Shown here piece by piece: positions 44,486 through 53,849 of a DNA stretch of 64,000 bases. The notes below the pieces were generated by a model. That model saw nothing but the letters and a program-made list of their open reading frames with translations. It made no database searches and was not told where the DNA came from. The first letter of the stretch is position 1; the number at the start of each line of letters is the position of its first letter. Source of the DNA: Sporopachydermia quercuum (taxonomy: Eukaryota; Ascomycota; Sporopachydermiomycetes; Sporopachydermiales; Sporopachydermiaceae). The DNA lies in NCBI GenBank assembly GCA_001599295.1, contig BCGN01000006.1, forward strand, positions 434,001 to 498,000. Direction: 5' to 3'. Both the position numbers and the translations under genes were made by a program.

Positions 44486-45151
44486 TTATGCTTCAGCTAA
44501 TTCTCTGAGACGTCTGATAGTAGATCTGACAGTCGTAGCAGCAGGAGTGCTAATAAAATCGTTAGNAACAATTGAACAAAAAATGTTTACAATCAACTAT
44601 ATAATATTAATTATAACTTACGCTAAAGTATAAGCACCACCAGCGATGGTCTTACCACTGGATTGGTCGTACCAAACACCAACAGCTCTTCTCTTAACGG
44701 CATTCTTACCGGTGAAAGGAGACAAGTATCTGGCGTGTTGTTGAACTTCCAACTTCTTACATTGACGTCTTAAGGAAGAACCGTATCTCACACCGTATTT
44801 ACCGGTGATTCCAACCTTCTTAGTTCTCTTAGTCCTGAGATACTGTTAGCATTAATCCTGCAGGTGAATATTGAACTTATTTTGTAATATTCGTTGTATA
44901 TTTCTGAACGATCGAATATTGCTGAATATAAAAAACAATCACATATTTAGAAGATATGATTGAATTTCGTTTCTGAGTTTTGAAGGGACAGATCTTGAAC
45001 AATCTTCGTTATACTTGTGGAACCCAGTACAGTACCGGACTCCGTGCTGCCAAATAAACGTTGAATGTTTACTCTCGTTGTTTATTCCCATAATATCAAC
45101 ACTACAATATAATCAAAAAATCAGTTCTCGTCATTTAGTTAACACTTACAT
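44486..45151 (-). CDS. RPL43: 60S ribosomal protein L43 (eL43, L37Ae family), three exons, no zinc-ribbon cysteines
   Basis: Component of the large ribosomal subunit, 92 aa, the same length as in S. cerevisiae. Exon 1 is only the AT of the start codon (45151-45150). After a 315-nt intron come exon 2 (44834-44622), a 72-nt intron and exon 3 (44549-44486). The split AT/G start is also how the S. cerevisiae genes begin; the second intron is extra. [18 protein letters not shown] and the end [16 protein letters not shown] are standard. The middle is not: where the family has two Cys pairs forming a zinc ribbon (RYDCSFCG and WTCSCCKK in yeast), this reads RYLSPFTG and WYDQSSGK. All zinc ligands are gone while the neighbours VKRRAVGVW and KTIAGGAYT remain. 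The frame is clean, so this is not an obvious pseudogene. The one remaining Cys (RRQCKK) lies outside the ribbon. Confidence 0.93.
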
Positions 45152-46513
45152 TGTGATCTGGTTTGATGTTAGTAAAGTTGTTCAGATGATGAAATGTTTT
45201 GGTAAGTAGCCGAACAAAAACGAATGATAGTAAAACGCAATCAATGAAACAAACGATCTTTGTTGGACAGTTTTAGTTCTATAATTTAATTGAAAATCCC
45301 ACACAAGCTAGTACTAATTCGCCTTCTAAGAGTTATTCTCTTCACTCAACTATCGTCGCAATATCATTCATTGTTTCAGCCCAATTATATCAATCCCACT
45401 TACATAAAATTGTTCTTATATGAATCGTTATAATCACCGAGTTCTGGTTCAACAATAACTACAATTTAAACAAATTTCTCTTAAGAAGAACTTGTAATAA
45501 TAATAGCTATATGGGAATATGGAAAGCGAAACCAGGAATATTAGAATGGGATAGAATAGAATGCACTAGGATCCTTACTGAGAGTGTGGTGGCTACTGCA
45601 TCTACTGTTTCTCGACCAAATGTGCGTGGGTGGGTATCAATGAAAATTTACCAATAGTTATCACTCATAGAAATGTTTCTCATTCTTCAGTATAACTATT
45701 TCATTATTTCCTAAGTAGGACATCTATTTGATTGACCTTATTATTATATATCGAGTCAAAGCCCTTGAAAACTACACGTGATGAATATTAAATCTCTTTT
45801 CTTTCTCAATTTCTATTATTTAATTACATAAGCATTAATACCGTTAGAACACCTACAACGGTGCTTCTCCGACAAGTGGTTTTTGTATGGAGCTCCTTCT
45901 GGGCTGTGTCACGTTGATGCACAACAATATTCCAACTCCTTTTGATAGAACGATGGAAATTGTATTGGAGATTTAACTGATTCGAATACGGAGATTAGTA
46001 GTTATTATATACTTAAATCCTCTGTATTGTGATATTGATACTCTTTTGCTAATAACGGATGTGTTTTGCAAGAAGGAGCAGAGCAACTATTGGTGCTGAT
46101 CTCATTACTTTCTATCATATTGACTCTTCAGTGGATGATATTATTATAAGGAACAAAGCATAAACCACAGGCTGAAAGGGAAGGTTCTGTATTTTGTAGG
46201 GGTAGCTAAAAGTGTTTTATGTTTTCTTCAATTGTATTTCAATTGTAGCTAGCGGTTGTATCTACCAACGCACTCCGGTACCTATATAAGCGCTCTGGGA
46301 TATTCATCTCATCCTCATCTTACCTACTGCCTATCAATTGCTTTACAATCCATCTAATAAAAAAGTACAGAGTTACAGAAAGTTGCAATAAGATAACAGA
46401 GAGAAAAATTGGGACCGACCTCACCAAGTATTCAGCAGTTAATTACCTCAGATCTCTTTTAATTTGGAACATTCGGTTCGTCTAGTCTAATCAATCCTCC
46501 ATATCCTCTTACT
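45152..46513. other. Divergent promoter region, RPL43 and DRS2
   Basis: About 1.36 kb between divergent starts. A CACGTGAT E-box lies at about 45775-45782. A GTGCGTGGGTGGG stretch near 45623 faintly resembles a Rap1-type site. The DRS2 TATA box is at the right-hand end. No gene is recognisable. Confidence 0.5.
46283..46290 (+). promoter_or_regulatory. TATA box of DRS2
   Basis: TATATAAG, 231 bp upstream of the DRS2 ATG, in a GC-richer setting (CGGTACC before, CGCTCTGG after). Confidence 0.5.
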
Positions 46514-49500
46514 ATGTCAAGAAATAACCCATACGAAGGTGCCAACATAGGGAGAAATCCCTTTGACGGTTCCGACAGCGATGACGAATTTGATTTTGAT
46601 TTACTCTCGTCTTCAAATGCCAACCAAACAAATAAAACGTCTACGTCTGACAATGATCAGGGGCCTAATGTGGCGTTTGGTTTGACCAAAGAATCAAATA
46701 GCAATGTGAATCGCAACCAGGAACCAAACTATGGACAAGGCATGGATTTGAATATAAATGATCCTTATTACCTGGGGAATAATCAATCGTTACGACAGTT
46801 TGATAGTATTACTACCAGTGCCAATAATAATGAATTCTTTGATGATTTCGAAGACCCTTTCACCAATAACGCTAATGACTATATAACAGCAGATGATCGT
46901 GATGCAGTGCTACATCATGATGGTGATATTTACAACAGACCAAGTGGAGCTAGCACAGGGACTGGAAAAGGAATCTCTGGTTTTTATTCCAACCTGAAAT
47001 CCAAACTAGGTTTTGGTCACTCTTATGCTGGTGTTGATGTTCCTTTGACAGCTGGGACAACTAGTACAGGAATAGGTGCAGGTGCAGGTACTAGTAGTAC
47101 CAGTAACCCTTTTACTGATCCAAACACTCCTTCAGAGGAACCATCACAAGATTTCGACATCAGAAGACTGTTTGCTAAAATAACCGGCAAAGAAAATAAA
47201 TCCTACATGCCTACAGGCCCCAGAGAAATTTATCTTAATAATCCGACATCTAATCACATCCAAGGCTATGGAGACAATCATATCAGTACAACAAAATATA
47301 ATCTATTCACTTTCCTACCTAAGTTTCTTTTCGAACAGTTCTCCAAGTATGCAAACCTGTTTTTCCTCTTCACAGCAATTATCCAACAGGTCCCTGACGT
47401 TTCTCCTACAAATAGATGGACCACATTTATTACCATTTTAGTAGTTCTGGTAGTATCAGCAGTTAAGGAGATAGTAGAAGATGTGAAACGAGCCAATGCT
47501 GATAAGGAATTGAACAATTCCATTACTCAAGTGCTTGTTGGAGGTGAGTTTACCCCTAAACGATGGATCAATGTTGCTGTTGGTGATATCCTTAGAGTGA
47601 AATCAGAAGATCCTATACCTGCTGATATGATTCTTTTAACCTCTTCTGAACCAGAGGGGCTTTGCTATATTGAAACTGCAAATCTAGACGGTGAAACAAA
47701 TCTGAAAATCAAACAGGCATCGCCAGATACTTGTCACCTGCTCTCTCCAAGTGAACTAAGCCGTGTGGGAGGTAAAATTCTCTCTGAACAACCAAATAGC
47801 AGTTTATATACCTACGAGGGTGCCTTGCAACTTCAGCAAGGCGGAGTTACCAAGGAAATAGCTCTTTCGCCCGAACAAATGATTCTCAGAGGTGCCACAT
47901 TACGGAATACACCGTGGATTCATGGTATCGTGATATTTACTGGTCATGAGACAAAGCTGATGCGTAATGCAACAGCAGCACCAATCAAACGTACAGCTGT
48001 AGAACATCTAATCAATTTACAAGTGGTTTTCCTGTTTTCTATTCTTATCTTGCTGTCACTGGTATCCTCTATGGGCAACGTGATCAAAATCTCTGTATCT
48101 AAAGACCATTTGTCTTATCTGGCAGTGGAGGGTAAAAACTTAGCGGGCGTTTTTTTCAAAGACTTACTTACTTATTGGATTTTATACTCAAATCTGGTTC
48201 CTATTTCCCTGTTCGTTACTATCGAGGTAATCAAGTTCTATCAAGGATATTTGATAGGGTCAGATCTAGATATGTATTATGCAGAAACTGATACACCCTG
48301 TGTATGCAGAACATCTAGTTTGGTAGAAGAGCTAGGACAAATTGAGTATATATTCAGTGATAAAACTGGCACACTGACTAGGAACATTATGGAGTTTAGA
48401 TGCTGTTCTATAGCCGGTAAATGCTATATTGGTGAGATCCCCGAGGATAGAAAAGCTATTATGGTAGATGGTGTAGAGATGGGCTTCCATACTTTTGAAG
48501 AGATGCAACAGGAGCTAAATGGGGATAGTGGCCTGAAAATTGTGTCAGGTGGTAATTCAGATACCGCCCTAGTTATCAATGAATTCTTGACTTTATTGGC
48601 AACTTGTCATACAGTTATACCCGAAATCACTGATGAACTGGATCCGAAAATTGTAAACAACGCCCATCCCGATTTTAGAATCAAATACCAAGCAGCTTCT
48701 CCTGATGAAGGAGCCCTGGTTCAAGGTGCTGCTGACTTAGGGTATAAGTTCACTACTAGAACTCCACGATTAGTCACCGTTGAAGTAAACAACCAAAAGC
48801 TCAATTACGAATTGCTAAATATATGCGAGTTCAATTCCACCAGGAAACGAATGAGCGCTATTTTCAGAACTCCGGATGGTACTATTAAGCTCTACTGCAA
48901 AGGTGCTGATACTGTTATCCTAGAGAGATTGGTTCAAGACATTGAAAATCCTTTTATAGAAGCAACAACACGTCATCTAGAGGAATTTGCAGCAGACGGT
49001 CTTAGAACTCTTTGCTTGGCTACCAGAATTATCCCAGAGGAAGAATATAGCCATTGGAGTAGGATCTATGAAAAAGCGGCCTTAACATTGAACAATAGAA
49101 GCGAAGAGTTAGATAAAGCCGCAGAACTAATAGAAACGGATTTGTTCCTGCTAGGAGCTACAGCAATTGAAGACAAACTTCAAGATGGAGTTCCTGAAAC
49201 AATCCACACTTTGCAAAACGCTGGAGTCAAAATATGGGTTTTGACTGGTGACAGACAGGAAACAGCTATCAACATTGGACTTAGCTGTAAACTCTTGAGC
49301 GAGGAGATGAATTTGTTAATTGTTAACGAAACATCCAAAGAAGATACCAGAAGAAATATTGCCAGTAAACTAGCAGCAATCACCAGCCATCAAATCACGG
49401 CAGCAGAAATGGATTCTTTGGCTTTAGTGATTGATGGCAAATCATTAGGATACGCATTAGAACCTGATCTAGAACTAGACCTGTTGAAACTTGGCCAACA

Positions 49501-50662
49501 TTGTAAATCAGTGATCTGCTGCCGAGTCTCACCATTGCAAAAAGCCCTGGTGGTGAAAATGGTGAAAAAACATACAAAATCTTTGCTGTTAGCTATTGGT
49601 GACGGTGCTAACGATGTGTCAATGATTCAAGCTGCTCACGTAGGTATTGGTATCTCTGGTATGGAAGGCATGCAGGCTGCGCGTTCTGCAGATGTTAGCA
49701 TTGGTCAATTCAAGTATTTGAGGAAACTCTTACTTGTTCATGGGCTTTGGAGTTACCAACGACTTTCTGTAGCTATTCTCTACTCATTCTATAAGAACAT
49801 TGCCCTGTATTTGACCCAGTTTTGGTTTGTCTTTTATAATGTTTTTTCTGGTCAGTCTATCTACGAATCGTGGACAATTACATTCTACAATGTGTTTTTC
49901 ACTGTTTTACCACCTTTCGTTCTTGGAGTGTTTGATCAATTTGTATCAGCAAGACTATTAGATAGATATCCTCAACTTTACAAGCTAGGTCAGAATTCTA
50001 CCTTTTTCAACGTCAGGATTTTCTGGGGATGGATTTTGAATGGTGTGTATCATTCCATTATCCTTTTTTTTGGCGCAGCAGGTATCTATCGTTATGGTAA
50101 CGTTCAAGGCAATGGTCTTGTTTCAGGACAGTACCCTTGGGGTACAGCATTATTTTCAGCATGCGTGTTGACAACGTTAGGCAAAGCTGCCATTGTATCA
50201 TCTACTTGGACGAAATTCACTCTTGCCAGCATTCCAGGGTCATTTTTGTTCTGGGTAGTCGCCTTTCCTCCATATAGTGTGATTGCACCTTTGATCAATG
50301 TTTCTAAAGAATATAAGGGCGTTTTGGTTCAAGTTTACGGGTCCTTGAACTTCTGGGCTATGACACTTGGTCTTCCAGTGTTATGTTTGCTTAGAGATCT
50401 TGGTTGGAAGTACTACAGAAGAATGTATAGGCCGTTAGAGTATCATTATGTACAGGAGATTCAGAAATACAACGTGGCAGACTATAGACCTCGAATGGAA
50501 CAATTTCAGAAGGCTATTAGGAAAGTGCGTCAAGTGCAAAGAATGCGGAAACAAAGAGGATTTGCATTTTCACAAGGTGATGAAGGACAAGAGAAACTGG
50601 TCAGGTTGTATGATACCACACAGGCTCGTGGAAAGTATGGTGAATTGAAAGAAGCTACTTAG
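46514..50662 (+). CDS. DRS2: P4-type ATPase Drs2, phospholipid flippase
   Basis: 1382-aa trans-Golgi aminophospholipid flippase that moves phosphatidylserine to the cytosolic leaflet and helps form clathrin-coated vesicles; it works with a Cdc50 subunit. After a long acidic N-terminus with two NPF motifs come P4 signatures: YNLFTFLPKFLFEQFSKYAN entering helix 1, LDGETNLK in the actuator domain, PISLFVTIEV in helix 4 (the PISL motif of P4 enzymes), the phosphorylation site DKTGTLT, KGADTVI in the nucleotide domain, LTGDRQETAINIG, and GDGANDVSMIQAAHVGIGISGMEG. Further helices and a cytosolic basic tail follow, similar to the region through which Drs2 is regulated by Gea2 and PI4P. The Leu of DKTGTLT is encoded by CTG, which fixes the genetic code as standard at this codon. 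One frame without introns. Confidence 0.93.
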   Translation: MSRNNPYEGANIGRNPFDGSDSDDEFDFDLLSSSNANQTNKTSTSDNDQGPNVAFGLTKESNSNVNRNQEPNYGQGMDLNINDPYYLGNNQSLRQFDSITTSANNNEFFDDFEDPFTNNANDYITADDRDAVLHHDGDIYNRPSGASTGTGKGISGFYSNLKSKLGFGHSYAGVDVPLTAGTTSTGIGAGAGTSSTSNPFTDPNTPSEEPSQDFDIRRLFAKITGKENKSYMPTGPREIYLNNPTSNHIQGYGDNHISTTKYNLFTFLPKFLFEQFSKYANLFFLFTAIIQQVPDVSPTNRWTTFITILVVLVVSAVKEIVEDVKRANADKELNNSITQVLVGGEFTPKRWINVAVGDILRVKSEDPIPADMILLTSSEPEGLCYIETANLDGETNLKIKQASPDTCHLLSPSELSRVGGKILSEQPNSSLYTYEGALQLQQGGVTKEIALSPEQMILRGATLRNTPWIHGIVIFTGHETKLMRNATAAPIKRTAVEHLINLQVVFLFSILILLSLVSSMGNVIKISVSKDHLSYLAVEGKNLAGVFFKDLLTYWILYSNLVPISLFVTIEVIKFYQGYLIGSDLDMYYAETDTPCVCRTSSLVEELGQIEYIFSDKTGTLTRNIMEFRCCSIAGKCYIGEIPEDRKAIMVDGVEMGFHTFEEMQQELNGDSGLKIVSGGNSDTALVINEFLTLLATCHTVIPEITDELDPKIVNNAHPDFRIKYQAASPDEGALVQGAADLGYKFTTRTPRLVTVEVNNQKLNYELLNICEFNSTRKRMSAIFRTPDGTIKLYCKGADTVILERLVQDIENPFIEATTRHLEEFAADGLRTLCLATRIIPEEEYSHWSRIYEKAALTLNNRSEELDKAAELIETDLFLLGATAIEDKLQDGVPETIHTLQNAGVKIWVLTGDRQETAINIGLSCKLLSEEMNLLIVNETSKEDTRRNIASKLAAITSHQITAAEMDSLALVIDGKSLGYALEPDLELDLLKLGQHCKSVICCRVSPLQKALVVKMVKKHTKSLLLAIGDGANDVSMIQAAHVGIGISGMEGMQAARSADVSIGQFKYLRKLLLVHGLWSYQRLSVAILYSFYKNIALYLTQFWFVFYNVFSGQSIYESWTITFYNVFFTVLPPFVLGVFDQFVSARLLDRYPQLYKLGQNSTFFNVRIFWGWILNGVYHSIILFFGAAGIYRYGNVQGNGLVSGQYPWGTALFSACVLTTLGKAAIVSSTWTKFTLASIPGSFLFWVVAFPPYSVIAPLINVSKEYKGVLVQVYGSLNFWAMTLGLPVLCLLRDLGWKYYRRMYRPLEYHYVQEIQKYNVADYRPRMEQFQKAIRKVRQVQRMRKQRGFAFSQGDEGQEKLVRLYDTTQARGKYGELKEAT

Positions 50663-51564
50663 ACTTTAAGTTAGATAGATGGAATGATGTTGCAAATGTG
50701 TGCAGATGTGTATAGATTGTTAGCTTGTATGACTGAATGGAAGGTATGAAATACTAGCATTTACTAAATGAACAACGTTTTCATATTTCAGCGATTTGAT
50801 TGAAGGAGATGGTTCTATGTATGAAACAGAACGTTAACTCCAAAATTACCCAACTGTACCTACACCTTTGGTTCATCTTGCCAACAAGATGATACTCCAT
50901 TAAGTATGAGAATAAAGAAGCGACGCATGTTCACAAAGTGTTATCAAAGATATTATTCTACAACTGGTAAGACTATTCATCAAAAATACAGTACTAGATA
51001 AGCTTTTACTTCCATTAATATGAATGATTGTCTCAATATTAAATTGTTCTACTAAGCATGAATCACAGCATCCCATAACAGAGGGTAAATTCTGTGGGGA
51101 TTAGAAGCTTAAAAGATGAGATGGTAGGAGACGAGACTCCGTACTATATCACGTGTATTTTATAAGTTTCCCAATGATTGGTATCCATTCCGATAACTCA
51201 TTGACAGGATATATAACATAACTGGCTTCGGTTGGTAAGATGGAAAATAGTAGTAAGCCTGCCAACAGATTGGATTTATTAGCATTTATATATTTAATTT
51301 AGAACACCTCTCTAATTGATGAGGTTCTGGTATAGTAGGCATGCTGCAAGAGGGTTCAAATTAACATAATGAGTAGTAGGCACTCAATGGTATTAGACAT
51401 ACATATCTATGAACCATAATTCATTATTTATCAGCTCTTATTCATCAAATATACTATAACAGCTTCTATAATGAATTTTCCCCTTATTACTATCTTCAGA
51501 TACATCTTTTAATTGTTATTTTCACTATCCTCCCCATAGGTTCCCGTCATCTCAATTAACCCTT
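50663..51564. other. Intergenic region between convergent DRS2 and PRO2
   Basis: About 900 bp between two 3' ends, with an ATCACGTG E-box at 51148-51155. Nothing else is recognisable. Confidence 0.5.
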
Positions 51565-52911
51565 TTATAAATCCAATGAAACATCAGCGGGGTTCAACTG
51601 TTCATGTTTGAATTCTTTATCACCACCGGCACCAACGTAATCACCAGCTATTTGTCCAGTGCCCTTCATTATATATTGATAGCCAACTAATCCCTCTAAA
51701 CCAACAGGGCCTCTAGCATGAATCTTGTTAGTAGAGATTCCTACTTCAGTACCAAAGCCGTATCTGAAACCATCAGCAAATCTAGTAGATGCATTCCAAT
51801 AGACGCCTGAAGAATCAACACCTTTAAGGAATTGAGCGGCTTTTTCTTTACTTTCAGTGATAATACAATCAGTATGCTTAGATGAATGCCTGTTAATATG
51901 TGAAACAGCTTCAGATACTGATGGGATAGTAGTCACAGAGATATCAAGCGACAGGTACTCTTTATCAAAGGCATCATAATCAGCATCAACAACTTTTTCT
52001 GCTTCTTCGGAGGTAAGATACTTTGATAGAACAGGTTTCAATTCGGCAGTGACATGAAGAGTTACACCAGCTTTTATCAAAGCTTTAGCTACTGAAGGCA
52101 AAACAGTATCCACAGCTTTGCGATTTACTAGAAGCTGCTCTACAGCGTTACAACCGGCAGGGTAATTGGTCTTAGCATCAACGACAATTCTTTCGGCCAT
52201 AGAAACATCAGCATCTTCTTCAACATAAATAGAACAGATCCCGTCAGCATGGCCTAAGACTGGGATCTTGGTATTGGATTTAATATTTCTTACCAGAGCA
52301 TTGGAGCCTCTGGGGATCACTAAATCAATGAATTTATCTTGAGATAATAAAGCACCTACTTCTTCTCTAGTAGCAACCAGCTGAATAGCCTTAGCAGGAA
52401 CAGCTGTAGAAGCCAATGACCTGCTTACAACAGAAGCCATAGCTTGGAAAGTGTGAAGAGATTCTTTACCGCCTTTTAGGATAGCAGCATTACCTGATTT
52501 AATAGCCAATGCAGTAATATTGGCGATAACCTCTGGACGAGACTCGAAAATCACCAATAGAACTCCTACAGGGCAAGTGACACGATAAAGATCAAGGCCA
52601 TCGTCAATTTTAGTTGCCAATGTAATCTTTCCAATAGGATCTTCTAGCTCAGCAACATCAAGTATACCTTTAAGCATAGTTTCGTATTTATCACCTTTTG
52701 AAAGATCCAACCGTTTTATTAATGAAGAACTAAGGTTATCTGATTCTGCTGCTTTCATATCAAGCAAATTTGCAGCTATAATCTCATCTTTGGCTTCACT
52801 AAGTCCTTCATAGACAGCTTTTAGAGCATTTGTTCTCTCATCATTAGACAGTGTCTTAAGAATTGTGGAGGCTATGTGCGCATCCTGGGCAATTTGTTCA
52901 GCGTTTGTCAT
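51565..52911 (-). CDS. PRO2: Gamma-glutamyl phosphate reductase
   Basis: Second enzyme of proline synthesis from glutamate: NADPH-dependent reduction of gamma-glutamyl phosphate to glutamate semialdehyde, in the cytosol. 448 aa (S. cerevisiae 456). Aldehyde-dehydrogenase fold: GVLLVIFESRPEVI and ALAIKSGNAAILKGGKE in the cofactor domain, DLVIPRGSNALVRNI, and the catalytic cysteine in NYPAGCNAVEQLLV. The C-terminal STRFADGFRYGFGTEVGISTNKIHARGPVGLEGL is the family signature. The stop and start agree with family ends. It diverges from the CSN3-like gene across a promoter with several E-boxes. Confidence 0.96.
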   Translation of the reverse strand: MTNAEQIAQDAHIASTILKTLSNDERTNALKAVYEGLSEAKDEIIAANLLDMKAAESDNLSSSLIKRLDLSKGDKYETMLKGILDVAELEDPIGKITLATKIDDGLDLYRVTCPVGVLLVIFESRPEVIANITALAIKSGNAAILKGGKESLHTFQAMASVVSRSLASTAVPAKAIQLVATREEVGALLSQDKFIDLVIPRGSNALVRNIKSNTKIPVLGHADGICSIYVEEDADVSMAERIVVDAKTNYPAGCNAVEQLLVNRKAVDTVLPSVAKALIKAGVTLHVTAELKPVLSKYLTSEEAEKVVDADYDAFDKEYLSLDISVTTIPSVSEAVSHINRHSSKHTDCIITESKEKAAQFLKGVDSSGVYWNASTRFADGFRYGFGTEVGISTNKIHARGPVGLEGLVGYQYIMKGTGQIAGDYVGAGGDKEFKHEQLNPADVSLDL

Positions 52912-53849
52912 CCTGATTTTTCTTTTTCTTTTCTTTTATTCTATTTGATAAACTTTTGTTAATATACAGTAAAATATATGCATAAATATATTTAATATAT
53001 CTAACATTGTTTGTCCTATTTACTACCTGTAGCTATGTATGTAATGAAAAGGAATCTCAAAGGCTTTGCTTATAAGGATTTTTAGGTAGTCAGTCATCTT
53101 GAAGAATTGTTCCTTAAGAATTTGGTTTGAATCATTTATAGTGAACAAGTTTTCTTTCGAACTGAGCAACTTGATATCACGTGATCGGATTAATGATTGG
53201 TTAATATAGAATAGAGGGAAATAAAAGAGATAAATAACGATTAATAGAGAGCTAAACATAAATATATTAGGGTCAGAGTACTGGAGAACTAGTGACTTTG
53301 TTATTCTTATGAAGGGCCAATTTTAAAGACCAAGAATGAAGAAATTGGTTGATATCTAAGAAGTGAAAGTGTGATAGTTATGTTGGATGATGGATGATGG
53401 ATAGTAGTCCAACTCTACAAGGTGAGGCTAGATGTAGAGATGTAGAGCTCTAAATGGTATAGAAGTTGTTAAATTTTCAAGAGACATTGAAATAAACTAC
53501 TCCAAACATTTAGTTCATATTGAAATTGCTTGTAGTTTCATTATTCTCATCATTTCTAGTTTCATTTCTAGTTTCATGTCTAACTCTCCAAAACATGTGA
53601 CCATATCAACCTAAAATCTAAGTCACATGTCATTAATTTTAACACGTGACTTCCCCATATCTGTGCCATCTTCATTTCCATCATTGTCAGAATCACCAAC
53701 AGCTCTTTCTTATCATCAACTGCCTCAACAGCATCAGTAGCTATTTAAAAACATATTTAGCTCACTTCTATTAACGCTTATATTTGAGTTCTCAACAGCA
53801 TTCAACGCCATTATTAATTTGATGCCAAAAGGGCCACCATCTCAGAAGT
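52912..53849. other. Divergent promoter region, PRO2 and CSN3-like gene
   Basis: About 940 bp. It contains four matches to the Cbf1-type octamer RTCACRTG: one palindromic ATCACGTGAT at 53176-53185 and three clustered at 53594-53650. A degenerate GATGGAT/GTAGAGAT patch lies near 53390-53445. No gene is recognisable. Confidence 0.5.
53594..53650. promoter_or_regulatory. Cluster of three Cbf1-type E-boxes
   Basis: CATGTGAC at 53594-53601, GTCACATG at 53622-53629 and CACGTGAC at 53643-53650 all match RTCACRTG on one strand or the other, within 57 bp and 200-255 bp before the CSN3-like ATG. Such octamers bind Cbf1 and related bHLH factors. The function of the cluster is inferred. Confidence 0.5.

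Noticed and set aside
53176-53290. Point centromere starting with the CDEI-like ATCACGTGAT and AT-rich DNA
   Set aside because: No CDEIII-type TTCCGAA motif at the expected distance, and the standard point centromere is not expected outside Saccharomycetaceae.
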